Origin: Leisingera sp. ANG-M7 | GTDB taxonomy: Bacteria > Pseudomonadota > Alphaproteobacteria > Rhodobacterales > Rhodobacteraceae | DNA length: 64,000 nucleotides | Reading direction: 5' to 3' | Assembly (NCBI RefSeq): GCF_000813965.1 | Contig: NZ_JWLI01000008.1 | Location: 98,481 to 162,480 of the forward strand | Made by a program: the position numbers and the translations under genes | The notes under the pieces: generated by a model | Seen by the model: the letters and a program-made list of their open reading frames with translations, nothing else | Told to the model about the DNA's origin: nothing | Databases searched by the model: none | In this document: positions 10,339 to 18,343 of the stretch, in pieces | How positions within the stretch are numbered: position 1 is the stretch's first letter | Layout: each line of letters opens with the position of its first letter

Positions 10339-11148
10339 ATGGCGCATGTGAATGAAAATATCAAATCCTACAGGGGCTTCCGCTCCATAACCCTGCTTTG
10401 CCTGGTGGTCCTGTACGCGCCGCTGGTGATTGTCACCATCTACAGCTTCAACGCTTCCCAATCGATCACCAACTGGGAGGGGATCAGCCTCCGCTGGTAC
10501 GCCGATGTGTTCACCGGGCCGGAAAGCGAGAAGTTCAAGGTTGCTGCCTTCAACAGCTTCACCATCGCCATTATCGCGGCCACGGCGAGCACAGCAATTG
10601 CGACCCTCGCGGCAACCGCCATGGTCCGGGGCGGCAATTTCAAACTGCGGACCGTGTCTTTCGGCCTGATCTCATTGCCACTGATGGTGCCGGAGATCGT
10701 GACCGCCGTTGCCACGCTGATCTTTTTCAACGCGATCGGCTTCACCCGCGGCTACATGACCATTCTGGTGGCCCATATCGCCTTTTGCATCCCGTTTGCC
10801 TATCTGCCGATTTCTGCCCGGATGCAGGGGATCGAGGACAGTTTCGAGCAGGCGGCGATGGATCTGTATGCCACCCGGCGGCAGGCCTTCACCAGGATCC
10901 TTATGCCGCTGATGGCGCCGGGCATCATCTCCGGCTTCCTCTTGGCCTTCATCGTCAGCTTGGATGACTTCATCATCACCAATTTCGTCAAGGGTGCAGG
11001 TGTCGAGACCCTGCCCACCGCGATCTTCGGCTCGGTCAAGCAGGGCATCAAACCCAACATCATGGCGATCTCGACCATGTTGCTGAGCATCTCAATCGTG
11101 ATGGTCACCATCAGCTACTTCGTCAGCAAATCCGATAACACAAAATGA
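10339..11148 (+). CDS. potC: ABC transporter permease, PotC-like
   Basis: A 269-residue inner-membrane permease, the second half of the channel. It has hydrophobic helices throughout and the EAA loop ([22 protein letters not shown]). It starts 3 bp after the previous permease gene and ends 20 bp before the binding-protein gene. The order ATPase-permease-permease-binding protein is the typical PotABCD operon arrangement. Confidence 0.92.
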   Translation: MAHVNENIKSYRGFRSITLLCLVVLYAPLVIVTIYSFNASQSITNWEGISLRWYADVFTGPESEKFKVAAFNSFTIAIIAATASTAIATLAATAMVRGGNFKLRTVSFGLISLPLMVPEIVTAVATLIFFNAIGFTRGYMTILVAHIAFCIPFAYLPISARMQGIEDSFEQAAMDLYATRRQAFTRILMPLMAPGIISGFLLAFIVSLDDFIITNFVKGAGVETLPTAIFGSVKQGIKPNIMAISTMLLSISIVMVTISYFVSKSDNTK

Positions 11149-11168
11149 TCCAACCTGGAGGGAAACAC

Positions 11169-12206
11169 ATGAAAAACCTGCTGAAATCCAGCTCCGCAGC
11201 CCTTGCACTGAGTGTTGCTGCCAACGCCGCCGCCGCCGAGGGCAAACTGGTGCTGTACCATTGGTTCGAATACATGCCGCAGGAGGTGCTGGACAAGTTC
11301 ACTGCCGAGACCGGCATTGAGGTGACCATGGACACCTACGATTCCAATGAATCGATGCTGGCAACGCTGAAGGCCGGCGGTATTGGCACTTACGATGTGG
11401 CTGTACCGGGCGACTACATGGTCAACATCATGGCGGGTGAGGGCCTGCTGGACACCATCGCTGACGGCGAACTGGCAAATAAAGGCAACATCGCCCCGGA
11501 ATGGGCCGACCCCAGCTTTGACCCGGGCCGCGCCTCCTCGATCCCCTACCAGTGGGGATCCACCTCCTTCGCGGTCAACCGGGACGCCTACAGCGGCGAT
11601 ATCCAGACCACTGCCATTCTGTTTGAGCCCCCGGCAGAGCTGTCGGGCAAGATCAACATGCTGGACAGCCAGGGCGAAGTGATGGCGATGGCCTCTCTGC
11701 ATATGGGCATCCCGCAGTGCTCCACCGACAGGGAGCAGCTGAAGGCGCTGAATGCCATGCTGCAGGACGCCAAGCAGCATTGGGCGTCTTTCAACTCGGA
11801 CACCGCCAAAGAGGTTCTGGTGTCAGGCGATGCGGCTGTCGGGCAGATCTACGACGGTTTCGCTGCGAAGGCGCGTGAGGAAGGCGCCAATGTGGAATAC
11901 GCCTATCCGACCCAGGGCTATGTTGCCTGGATGGACAATGTTGTGCTGCTGAAAGACGCGCCAAACCGGGAAAACGCGCTGAAGTTCATGGATTTCCTGC
12001 TGGAGCCTGAAAACATCGCCGCAGTCACGAACTATGCGCAGTATAATGCCGGGGTGACCGGCGTGAGCGAACATCTCGATCCATCGCTGGCCGCGCAGCC
12101 GGAAAAGAACCCCCATGCAAATGCGGGTGAGGGCGTGTTCATCGAGGTCTGCAACCAGGAAACCCAAGCGGTCTATGATCAGATCTGGACCAACCTGAAG
12201 AAGTGA
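11169..12206 (+). CDS. potD: Periplasmic solute-binding protein, PotD/PotF-like
   Basis: A 345-residue extracellular binding protein of the spermidine/putrescine class. ATG 11169 follows a GGAGGG site at 11157-11162, and the product starts with a Sec signal peptide (Lys-rich start, hydrophobic stretch, AAAAEG cleavage region near residue 20). The mature part has the family's KLVLYHWFEYMPQEVLDKF start and a C-terminal VYDQIWTNLKK. It captures the ligand in the periplasm for the permeases upstream. Linkage to an amine-oxidising enzyme and a deacylase suggests an amine or betaine-like ligand rather than housekeeping polyamines. Confidence 0.92.
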   Translation: MKNLLKSSSAALALSVAANAAAAEGKLVLYHWFEYMPQEVLDKFTAETGIEVTMDTYDSNESMLATLKAGGIGTYDVAVPGDYMVNIMAGEGLLDTIADGELANKGNIAPEWADPSFDPGRASSIPYQWGSTSFAVNRDAYSGDIQTTAILFEPPAELSGKINMLDSQGEVMAMASLHMGIPQCSTDREQLKALNAMLQDAKQHWASFNSDTAKEVLVSGDAAVGQIYDGFAAKAREEGANVEYAYPTQGYVAWMDNVVLLKDAPNRENALKFMDFLLEPENIAAVTNYAQYNAGVTGVSEHLDPSLAAQPEKNPHANAGEGVFIEVCNQETQAVYDQIWTNLKK

Positions 12207-12230
12207 TGCCCCTGTTTACGGCCAAGACAA

Positions 12231-12259
12231 CTGCCCCGGGCCCTGAGTGCCCGGGGCAG
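12231..12259 (+). terminator. Hairpin after the ABC operon
   Basis: Perfect 10-bp inverted repeat CTGCCCCGGG / CCCGGGGCAG with a 9-base loop, 25 bp after the binding-protein stop codon. No T-run follows, so it may be a weak terminator or an RNA 3'-end stabiliser. Confidence 0.55.
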
Positions 12260-12385
12260 CGTGAGCCGTAGATCCTAGCCTGAACCACTGCCTCCGGAGC
12301 TGTTTCGCAGACGCTTGGAAAGTGCCTGGCGCCATAGCCAGTCCTGCTCAAGATTTAAATACGACTTTACAATACTTATTTATTG

Positions 12386-12410
12386 ATACATGAATGCGGC
12401 GTGCATGTAT
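12386..12410. promoter_or_regulatory. Imperfect 12-1-12 palindrome upstream of the haemoglobin-cbb3 operon
   Basis: The arms ATACATGAATGC and GCGTGCATGTAT are inverted repeats matching at 10 of 12 positions around a central G. The element ends directly before the GGAGAGG ribosome site at 12411-12417. The 11/12-1-11/12 geometry is that of NsrR operators, and an NsrR-like repressor is encoded at 17270. AT-rich sequence just upstream (12355-12390) presumably holds the promoter. A role as an NO-responsive operator is inference. Confidence 0.45.
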
Positions 12411-12421
12411 GGAGAGGTGCC

Positions 12422-12841
12422 ATGAAGGATTCGCCGCACAAGCAGCCTTGGTTGTTCGAGGTGACAGCCGATGAGATCGCCTTGGTTGTCGCCCGTTTTT
12501 ATTCCCGGGTCCGCGCGGATGCTGTTCTGGGGCCGGTGTTCAATGCCGCGGTCACTGACTGGCCGGAACATGAGGTGCGCATCGCTGCCTTCTGGCGCGG
12601 GGCAATCCTGCGCGAGCCTGGATATTCGGGCAATCCGATGCAGGTTCACCTGGCCAATCCGGAGATCCGGCCGGAACATTTCACGATCTGGCTGGCCTTG
12701 TTCCGCGACACCGCGGAGCGGGAGCTGAAGCCGGAGACTGCCCAGGCCTTTGCCGCCTTGGCGGACAGGATTGGCAAGGGTTTGTCCTACGGGCTGGAAA
12801 ACTTCCGGCGCGAGGCGGATGCGCCGCCGGTGCTGACATGA
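12422..12841 (+). CDS. Group III truncated haemoglobin
   Basis: A 139-residue globin of the truncated (2/2) group III type, recognised from the FYSRVRAD...LGPVFN start, the FWRGAILREPGYSGNP segment and the H-x-x-F pattern around the proximal histidine. ATG 12422 has a GGAGAGG site 4 bp upstream. Members bind O2 and NO and are frequently linked to NO detoxification or microaerobic respiration. Here the gene leads a run into a DUF2189 membrane protein and cbb3 oxidase, with NsrR and an NO-reductase-type cluster nearby, so an NO-handling role fits. Confidence 0.88.
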   Translation: MKDSPHKQPWLFEVTADEIALVVARFYSRVRADAVLGPVFNAAVTDWPEHEVRIAAFWRGAILREPGYSGNPMQVHLANPEIRPEHFTIWLALFRDTAERELKPETAQAFAALADRIGKGLSYGLENFRREADAPPVLT

Positions 12842-12874
12842 CCCGGGGTGCGTGTTGTGCAGAGGATAGCTGAC

Positions 12875-13621
12875 ATGCCGGAACCGCTGTACTCCAAGGC
12901 CCGGGTCATTTCAGAGCCGCCCGCCCGCGTGGTGCGGCGCTGGCTGGCGGCGGGCTGGACCGATTTGCGCCGCAGCCCCGGGTATTCACTGTTCTACGGC
13001 GGCGCTTTGGTGGTGTTGGGCTGGCTGGCAATCTGGCTGCTGGCTGCAACCGGCACCGGCTGGATGCTGCTGCCGCTGCTGGCGGGCGGGGTGCTGGTCG
13101 GGCCTGTCGCCACAGTCGGCCTGTTCACGGCGGCCCGCGGGCGGCGCGAGGTGGCCTCGAAAGGTCAGATCGCGCTGGTGGGTGCCATCCTGATGGTGTT
13201 TGCCCTGACCTGGATCAGGGCCGCGGCAGTGCTGTTCGCCATCGCCTACGGCCTCAGGCCATTTGCCGGCTTCGTGGAGACGCTGGTGCTGATGATCAGC
13301 ACGCCGGCGGGCTGGGTGCTGCTGATTTCGGGGTCCTTGACCGGCGGGCTGTTTGCGGCACTGGGGTTTGCGGTCTCGGCCTTCTCCTTGCCGATGTTGG
13401 TGGAGCGCCGGATCGACGGTTTCTCTGCCATGGGGCTGAGCTTAAACGCCGCCACGCACAATTTCCGGCTGTCGGTCTGGTGGGGGGCGGCGATCACCCT
13501 GCTGACCGGGCTGGGGGTGCTGACAGGACTGCTGGGGCTGGCGGTGATTTTTCCGCTGCTTGGGTACGCAACCTGGCATGCCTACGCAGATCTGTTTCAT
13601 GGAGGCGGGGATGAGAGCTGA
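12875..13621 (+). CDS. DUF2189 membrane protein
   Basis: A 248-residue integral membrane protein with about six hydrophobic helices, matching the DUF2189 family (GYSLFYGGALVVLGW start; WGAAITLLTGLGVLTG near the end). ATG 12875 has AGAGGA at 12861. The function of the family is not established; members are often near cytochrome oxidase genes. Its place between the truncated haemoglobin and ccoN suggests an accessory role in the same respiratory or NO-stress operon. Confidence 0.8.
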   Translation: MPEPLYSKARVISEPPARVVRRWLAAGWTDLRRSPGYSLFYGGALVVLGWLAIWLLAATGTGWMLLPLLAGGVLVGPVATVGLFTAARGRREVASKGQIALVGAILMVFALTWIRAAAVLFAIAYGLRPFAGFVETLVLMISTPAGWVLLISGSLTGGLFAALGFAVSAFSLPMLVERRIDGFSAMGLSLNAATHNFRLSVWWGAAITLLTGLGVLTGLLGLAVIFPLLGYATWHAYADLFHGGGDES

Positions 13622-13674
13622 CGCCATGAGACCGGGATGCCAGGACAGGTTCCCCTTGAAAATGGAGTGTTCCG

Positions 13675-15297
13675 ATGCTGCGTAGAGTTCCCTTGGAAGA
13701 CACCGCCATCCTGTGCGCGCTGTGCCTGGTGCTGCTGGGCGGGCTGGCGATCCTGGGCTGGGGCGTGCTGGTTCCCTATGTGCTGCACGGCTGGCTGATC
13801 GCGCTGGCAGCGGGTTGGGGCATCCTGTGGATGGTAAACCGTCTGGCTGATGCCCCGGCTCAGGTGCCGCAGGCCTATAGTGACAAGGTGATCCGCTTTG
13901 GCGTGGTCGCAGCGCTGATCTGGGGCATCATCGGCTTTGCGGTGGGCGATATCCTGGCCTGGCAACTGGCCATCCCGGCGCTGAACGGCGATATGGCCTG
14001 GACCAACTTCGGGCGGCTGCGGCCGGTGCATACCTCTGGCGTGATTTTCGGCTTTGGCGGCAACGCACTGATTGCCACTTCGTTCTATGTGGTGCAGCGC
14101 ACCTCAAGAGCGCGGCTGGCCAGTGAAACCCTGCCGTGGCTGGTGTTCTGGGGCTACAACCTTTTCCTGGTGCTGGCCGCCTCCGGCTATCCGCTCGGCA
14201 TCACCCAGTCCAAGGAATACGCCGAGCCCGAATGGTACGCGGACCTGCTCTTGCTGGTGGTGTGGCTGGGGTACCTGGCGCTGTACCTGAAAACACTGGC
14301 GCGGCGGGCGGAGCCGCATATCTATGTCGCCAACTGGTACTATCTGGCGTTCATCGTGGTGATTGCGATGCTGCACACGGTGAACAACCTCTCGGTGCCG
14401 GTCTCGATCGCCTATCCCAAGAGCTATTCGCTGTTTGCGGGCACCCAGGATGCGATGACGCAGTGGTGGTACGGCCACAACGCGGTTGGCTTCCTGCTGA
14501 CCGCCGGCTTCCTCGGCATGCTCTATTACTTTCTGCCCAAGGCGGTGAACCGGCCGGTTTATTCCTACCGGATGTCGATTGTCGGCTTTTGGGGAATTAC
14601 CTTCCTCTATCTCTGGGCCGGGTCGCACCACCTGCATTATACGGCACTGCCGGACTGGGTGCAGTACCTCGGCATGACCATGTCGATCATCCTGCTGGTG
14701 CCGAGCTGGGCCTCGGTCTTTAACGGCATCCTGACCATCAACGGCGCCTGGGACAAGGTGCGCACCGATCCGGCAGTACGGTTCATGATGGTTGCGGTGC
14801 TGTTCTACGGGCTGGCAACGTTTGAAGGCTCGTTCATGGCGATCCGCCCGGTGAACTCACTCAGCCACTATACCGACTGGACAGTGGGCCATGTGCATGC
14901 AGGTGCCTTGGGCTGGGTCGCCTTCGTCACCTTTGGCGCGATGTACAAGATGGTGCCTTGGGTGTGGCAGCGCGAAGGCGTCTACTCCCTGAAGCTGGAG
15001 GCCTGGCACTTCTGGCTCGCCCTGTCCGGGACGCTGATCTACGTCGGCGCGATGTGGAACAGCGGCATAACCCAATCGCTGATGTGGCAGACCTATGACG
15101 CTGATGGGGCCTTCCTTTACTCCTTCCTCGACAGCGTGGTGGAGATGCATCCCTACTATGCCGCGCGCGCTGTGGGCGGGCTGCTGTATCTGATCGGCGG
15201 TTGCATCGGCGCCTACAACATCTGGATGACGGTGAGCGGACCGCGAAAGACTAAAACCCTGCAAGTGGGGCCAATCCCCCGCCAGCCCGCGGAGTGA
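13675..15297 (+). CDS. ccoN: cbb3-type cytochrome c oxidase subunit I (CcoN)
   Basis: A 540-residue, roughly 12-14-helix catalytic subunit of a C-type haem-copper oxidase, carrying haem b, haem b3 and CuB and reducing O2 with high affinity at low oxygen. Typical CcoN segments are [17 protein letters not shown] (haem b His), WYGHNAVGF (CuB His), [12 protein letters not shown] and [12 protein letters not shown] (haem b3 and b histidines). It is followed after 6 bp by ccoO. No FNR box was found directly upstream, so it is probably read from the promoter before the haemoglobin gene. Unusually, the maturation genes ccoGHIS are absent from the window. Confidence 0.95.
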   Translation: MLRRVPLEDTAILCALCLVLLGGLAILGWGVLVPYVLHGWLIALAAGWGILWMVNRLADAPAQVPQAYSDKVIRFGVVAALIWGIIGFAVGDILAWQLAIPALNGDMAWTNFGRLRPVHTSGVIFGFGGNALIATSFYVVQRTSRARLASETLPWLVFWGYNLFLVLAASGYPLGITQSKEYAEPEWYADLLLLVVWLGYLALYLKTLARRAEPHIYVANWYYLAFIVVIAMLHTVNNLSVPVSIAYPKSYSLFAGTQDAMTQWWYGHNAVGFLLTAGFLGMLYYFLPKAVNRPVYSYRMSIVGFWGITFLYLWAGSHHLHYTALPDWVQYLGMTMSIILLVPSWASVFNGILTINGAWDKVRTDPAVRFMMVAVLFYGLATFEGSFMAIRPVNSLSHYTDWTVGHVHAGALGWVAFVTFGAMYKMVPWVWQREGVYSLKLEAWHFWLALSGTLIYVGAMWNSGITQSLMWQTYDADGAFLYSFLDSVVEMHPYYAARAVGGLLYLIGGCIGAYNIWMTVSGPRKTKTLQVGPIPRQPAE

Positions 15298-15303
15298 TCA
15301 GCC

Positions 15304-16035
15304 ATGAGCACACAGCATCAGAAGCTTGAACGGAATTCCATCGGGTTCGCTTTAGCAATCCTGCTGATGGCCTCGATCGGCGGCATTGTCGAGATCGCGC
15401 CGCTGTTCACCATCGAGAATACGGTGGAGGAGGTGGAAGGGATGCGCCCCTATACACCGCTGGAGCTGGCGGGGCGCGACATCTATGTGCGGGAGGGGTG
15501 TTATGCCTGCCACAGTCAGATGATCCGCACCCTACGCTCAGACGTGGAACGTTATGGTCATTACAGCCTCGCGGCCGAGAGCATGTACGATCATCCGTTC
15601 CAATGGGGTTCAAAGCGCACCGGTCCGGATCTGGCGCGCATCGGCGGCAAGTATTCGGATGCCTGGCATGTGGCCCATTTGGAGGCCCCGCGGGAGCTGG
15701 TGGAGGGCTCGGTGATGCCGGGCTATGCCTTCCTGTCGGACACGCGGCTGGCGACCGGCCATCTGCCCGCAGCGTTGAAGGCGTTGAGCCGCGCCGGGGT
15801 GCCCTATACCGAAGCCCAGATTGAAAACGCAGAGAAGGACGCGGTCTGGCAGGCGGATTTCGAGCAGACCTACGAAAGCGAGCTGCAAGAGAGCTATGGC
15901 GCGAAAGTGCAGGTGCGCGATTTTGACGGCCAGCCCGGGCGGCTGACGGAAATGGATGCGCTGGTCGCCTATCTGCAGATGCTGGGAACGCTTGCAGAGC
16001 TGGACACACTGGACCCGGAGGAAAGCAGCCGATGA
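15304..16035 (+). CDS. ccoO: cbb3 oxidase subunit II, mono-haem cytochrome c (CcoO)
   Basis: A 243-residue membrane-anchored c-type cytochrome. One N-terminal transmembrane helix is followed by a single haem-binding motif CYACH (in EGCYACHSQMIRTLRSD, a typical CcoO signature). The axial Met is expected in the VMPGYAFL segment. It relays electrons from CcoP to CcoN on the periplasmic side. The stop codon overlaps the start of ccoQ (ATGA). Confidence 0.95.
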   Translation: MSTQHQKLERNSIGFALAILLMASIGGIVEIAPLFTIENTVEEVEGMRPYTPLELAGRDIYVREGCYACHSQMIRTLRSDVERYGHYSLAAESMYDHPFQWGSKRTGPDLARIGGKYSDAWHVAHLEAPRELVEGSVMPGYAFLSDTRLATGHLPAALKALSRAGVPYTEAQIENAEKDAVWQADFEQTYESELQESYGAKVQVRDFDGQPGRLTEMDALVAYLQMLGTLAELDTLDPEESSR

Positions 16036-16199
16036 CCCATGATGCCGTTCTTGTGTTCTCCAAGACCTGGGGGGCGGTCTACCTGCTGGTGGTGTTTCTG
16101 GCCGCCGTGCTGTGGACCTACTGGCCGTCGCGGCGGCGGATCTACGACGATGCGGCGCAGTCCCCGCTGGACGGGCGGGAGGACCAGCCATGGCAGTAA
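16032..16199 (+). CDS. ccoQ: cbb3 oxidase small subunit (CcoQ)
   Basis: A 55-residue protein beginning MTHDAVLVFSKTWGAVYLLV, with one transmembrane helix (about residues 9-30, ending TYWPSRRR) and an acidic hydrophilic tail. Size, single helix, the trailing WP and location between ccoO and ccoP identify it as CcoQ/FixQ, which stabilises the oxidase. Its start overlaps the ccoO stop by 4 bp and its end overlaps ccoP by 10 bp, so translation of the three is coupled. Confidence 0.9.
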   Translation: MTHDAVLVFSKTWGAVYLLVVFLAAVLWTYWPSRRRIYDDAAQSPLDGREDQPWQ

Positions 16200-17062
16200 G
16201 GGAAAAGGACCCGGTCTCTGGCACCGAGCTTACCGGCCACGAGTGGGACGGGATCAAGGAAATGGACACGCCGGTGCCCTGGGCCTCCCGCTGGGCGTTG
16301 TGGGCCAGCATTGCGGTTTCGGTGCTGTTCTGGCTGCTGTACCCGTCGTTTCCGCTGGTTTCCGGCTATGCCAAGGGGCTGCTGGGCTATTCCACGCGGG
16401 CGGAGGTAGCCGCAGCGGTGGATCTGGCTGAAGCAGAGCGGGCGCAGGCCTTTGCGCCGTTCCAATCCGCGGATATTGCGGTGCTTGCGGCGGACCCGGC
16501 GCTTGAAGCGCGATATGGTCAGGCGATCGGCAAGCTGTATGCCGACAACTGTGCCGCCTGCCACACGGCAGGGCTGACGGGCCAGGCCGGATTTCCCGAT
16601 TTGACGGACGGGCATTGGCTGTGGTCCGGCAGTCCGGAGGAGATTGAATACAGCATCCGTTATGGCATTAATGCGGCCCATGATGACACCCGCAGTGCCC
16701 AGATGCTGGCCTTTGGCGCCGACGGGATGCTGGAAAAGGCAGAGGTCAAGGAGGCAGTGGATTTTGTGCTGTCGCTTTCGGCGCGCGCGCATGACGCTGA
16801 GCTGGCAGAAGCGGGCAGGGTGGTGTTTGAGGACAACTGCGCGGCCTGCCACGGTGATGACGGGCGTGGCGGCTATGAAAACGGTGCGCCTGACCTGGGG
16901 GATGACCGGTGGATCTATGGCGGCAGCCGGGACGATATTTACCGCAGTGTTTACTATGGCCGGATGGGCGTCATGCCGGCCTGGGAGGGACGGCTGAGCG
17001 ATGCCCAAATCCGGATGCTGACCCTGTATGTGCTGTGGAATGGCAATGATGCAGCGGACTGA
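16190..17062 (+). CDS. ccoP: cbb3 oxidase subunit III, di-haem cytochrome c (CcoP)
   Basis: A 290-residue membrane-anchored di-haem cytochrome. ATG 16190 (MAVREKDPVSGTELTGHEWDGI) is chosen because this N-terminus is the conserved CcoP/FixP start. One transmembrane helix (about 38-58) is followed by two cytochrome c domains with CAACH motifs (DNCAACHTAG and DNCAACHGDDG). It accepts electrons from soluble cytochrome c and passes them to CcoO. Confidence 0.95.
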   Translation: MAVREKDPVSGTELTGHEWDGIKEMDTPVPWASRWALWASIAVSVLFWLLYPSFPLVSGYAKGLLGYSTRAEVAAAVDLAEAERAQAFAPFQSADIAVLAADPALEARYGQAIGKLYADNCAACHTAGLTGQAGFPDLTDGHWLWSGSPEEIEYSIRYGINAAHDDTRSAQMLAFGADGMLEKAEVKEAVDFVLSLSARAHDAELAEAGRVVFEDNCAACHGDDGRGGYENGAPDLGDDRWIYGGSRDDIYRSVYYGRMGVMPAWEGRLSDAQIRMLTLYVLWNGNDAAD

Positions 17063-17228
17063 GAACACACGGTCTGAAGAGAACCCGCGCTTCCGCAGGA
17101 CGATGTACTTGCTGATACTGGCGCTGCTGGCAGGCTACGCCGGGTTCAAGGCCTGGCATCTGTCCGTGGCGTTTGAAGCCTGGGACGGGCAGGTGCTGGA
17201 GGGCTCTGCCTCTGGTGCTGCCAAGTAA
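17046..17228 (+). CDS. Small single-helix membrane protein after ccoP
   Basis: A roughly 60-residue protein (MMQRTENTRSEENPRF, one transmembrane helix around YLLILALLAGYAGF, then a short polar tail). It overlaps the 3' end of ccoP by 17 bp, and starts at 17040, 17046 or 17049 are all possible. Overlap, composition and context suggest it is real and cotranscribed with the oxidase. It does not look like CcoS or CcoH. A small accessory oxidase subunit is plausible; no family is recognised. Confidence 0.6.
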   Translation: MMQRTENTRSEENPRFRRTMYLLILALLAGYAGFKAWHLSVAFEAWDGQVLEGSASGAAK

Positions 17229-17233
17229 AGAGC

Positions 17234-17270
17234 GGCTGAAGCAGCAAAGGCAGTGCTGACTGCTGCAGCC
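17234..17270. terminator. Possible bidirectional terminator between convergent genes
   Basis: The 41-bp gap between the ccoP-linked gene and the convergent nsrR contains nested inverted repeats (GCAGT-GCTG-ACTGC at 17250-17263, and GGCTG/CAGCC outer arms at 17234 and 17266). No long T-run is present. Assignment is weak. Confidence 0.35.
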
Positions 17271-17725
17271 TATTTCAAGGCTTGCTCCGCCTCCAGCTTT
17301 CGGATCAGGTTCTTCATGCCGCGGTTTCCTTCCAGAACATCCTTCAGGGTGCGGCTGTCCAGTGCGGCAAAGAAGGCTTCCTGCGCCTCAGACAGGGTCG
17401 GCAGCAGCCCGCAGGCCGGTGTCATCACACAGCAGCCGCCGTCCTCTTTCATGCATTCCACCAGCGGCGTGCCGTGTTCGGATTTTCGCAGCAGGGCGCC
17501 GATGGAGATTGCCTCGGGCCGCTTGGCCAGGCGCATGCCGCCGTTGCGGCCGCGGACTGATTCCACATAGCCTTCGTGGGTCAGCCACTGCGAAATCTTG
17601 GCAAGGTGATTGAACGGCAGCTGCTGCATCCCGGCAATTTCGCGGGTGGTCATCAGCCCGTCCTCGTGGGTGGCGAGGTGGATCAGGATGCGCAGGGCGT
17701 AATCGGAAAACTTGGTGATCTGCAT
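17270..17725 (-). CDS. nsrR: Rrf2-family NO-sensing repressor (NsrR-like)
   Basis: A 151-residue Rrf2-type regulator. The start MQITKFSDYALRIL (ATG at 17725) is the family's conserved N-terminus; an in-frame upstream Met at 17740 lacks a ribosome site. The winged helix contains VRGRNGGMRLAK, very similar to NsrR, and a C-terminal cysteine set (CMKEDGGCCVMTPAC) that can hold an NO-sensitive Fe-S cluster. NsrR represses NO-detoxification genes until NO destroys the cluster. The gene is divergent from the NO-reductase-like cluster and convergent with the cbb3 operon, with an operator-like palindrome between it and norS. Confidence 0.88.
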   Translation of the reverse strand: MQITKFSDYALRILIHLATHEDGLMTTREIAGMQQLPFNHLAKISQWLTHEGYVESVRGRNGGMRLAKRPEAISIGALLRKSEHGTPLVECMKEDGGCCVMTPACGLLPTLSEAQEAFFAALDSRTLKDVLEGNRGMKNLIRKLEAEQALK

Positions 17726-17770
17726 AAGCGTTGATCCCATAATTAATATGCACTGAAAAGACGTATTTTG

Positions 17771-17798
17771 TTGACATGTATTCGGGTGGCTCAATAAT
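17771..17798 (+). promoter_or_regulatory. Sigma-70-type promoter of the norS cluster
   Basis: TTGACA at 17771-17776 (perfect -35) and AATAAT at 17793-17798 (five of six to the -10 consensus) are separated by 16 bp. The start of norS is 36 bp downstream of the -10. The -10 hexamer overlaps the palindrome at 17795-17819. Confidence 0.65.
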
Positions 17799-17819
17799 GG
17801 GTATTTGAAATACCTATTA
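17795..17819. promoter_or_regulatory. NsrR-type operator overlapping the norS -10
   Basis: A 25-bp palindrome centred on G17807. The core GGTATTT-G-AAATACC is perfect and the flanks TAATG / TATTA match at all but one position. Geometry (12-1-12) and the TATTT-N-AAATA core resemble NsrR sites. It lies over the -10 and the likely transcription start, where repressor binding would block transcription. That NsrR from 17270 binds it is inference. Confidence 0.65.
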
Positions 17820-17833
17820 AGTGGAGGCGGCGC

Positions 17834-18343
17834 ATGCAGCCAGTTGTTCTAATTATCTCACTGATCCTGATGGCGGCGCTGTCAGCGGTCTTTGTTGCGG
17901 CGGCGCGGGCCTCGCGCGGTCCGGCGCCGGGGCCCGGCGCCAGCGCAAAACGCAGCGGGCTGATCTGGGTGATGACGATTTTGGGCGTGATCGTCTCCGT
18001 TGCCTCGCTGCGGGAGTGGCCGCATGCACTGGCCGGCACCGGTGATGCGCTGGAGGTGAATGTCAGCGGCGGCCAGTGGTGGTGGGACATCGACACCACG
18101 GAAATCCCGGCGGGCAAGCCGGTCAATTTCAACGTCACAACCGAGGACGTTACCCATGGAATGGGCATCTATGACAGCAGCCTCACGCTGCTGACCCAGG
18201 TGCAGGCGATCCCCGGCTACACCACGCAGATCACCTACACGTTCGAGGAGCCGGGCCGCTACCAGATCCTGTGCATGGAGTTCTGCGGCGTGGCGCATCA
18301 CGACATGGTCAATGAATTCGAAGTCATCGCGGCGGAGAGATAA
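17834..18343 (+). CDS. norS: CuA-containing subunit II of an NO-reductase-type haem-copper enzyme
   Basis: A 169-residue protein with two N-terminal transmembrane helices (about 2-24 and 43-60) and a periplasmic cupredoxin domain. CuA ligands are visible: His108 (DVTHGM) and the C-x3-C-x3-H-x2-M set Cys147, Cys151, His155, Met158 (CMEFCGVAHHDM), plus the QWWWD electron-entry motif. It accepts electrons from cytochrome c for subunit I. Start and GTGGAGG site (17821-17827) are clear. Order subunit II, subunit I, SCO protein, small membrane protein, with NsrR, matches the norSY-senC-orf1 (sNOR) operon described in ammonia oxidisers. The alternative is a B-family cytochrome c oxidase. Confidence 0.75.
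   Translation: MQPVVLIISLILMAALSAVFVAAARASRGPAPGPGASAKRSGLIWVMTILGVIVSVASLREWPHALAGTGDALEVNVSGGQWWWDIDTTEIPAGKPVNFNVTTEDVTHGMGIYDSSLTLLTQVQAIPGYTTQITYTFEEPGRYQILCMEFCGVAHHDMVNEFEVIAAER

Noticed and set aside
12384..12396. TTGAT half-site resembling an FNR box upstream of the haemoglobin gene
   Set aside because: The matching ATCAA half is absent at the required spacing. The overlapping 12-1-12 repeat explains the region better.
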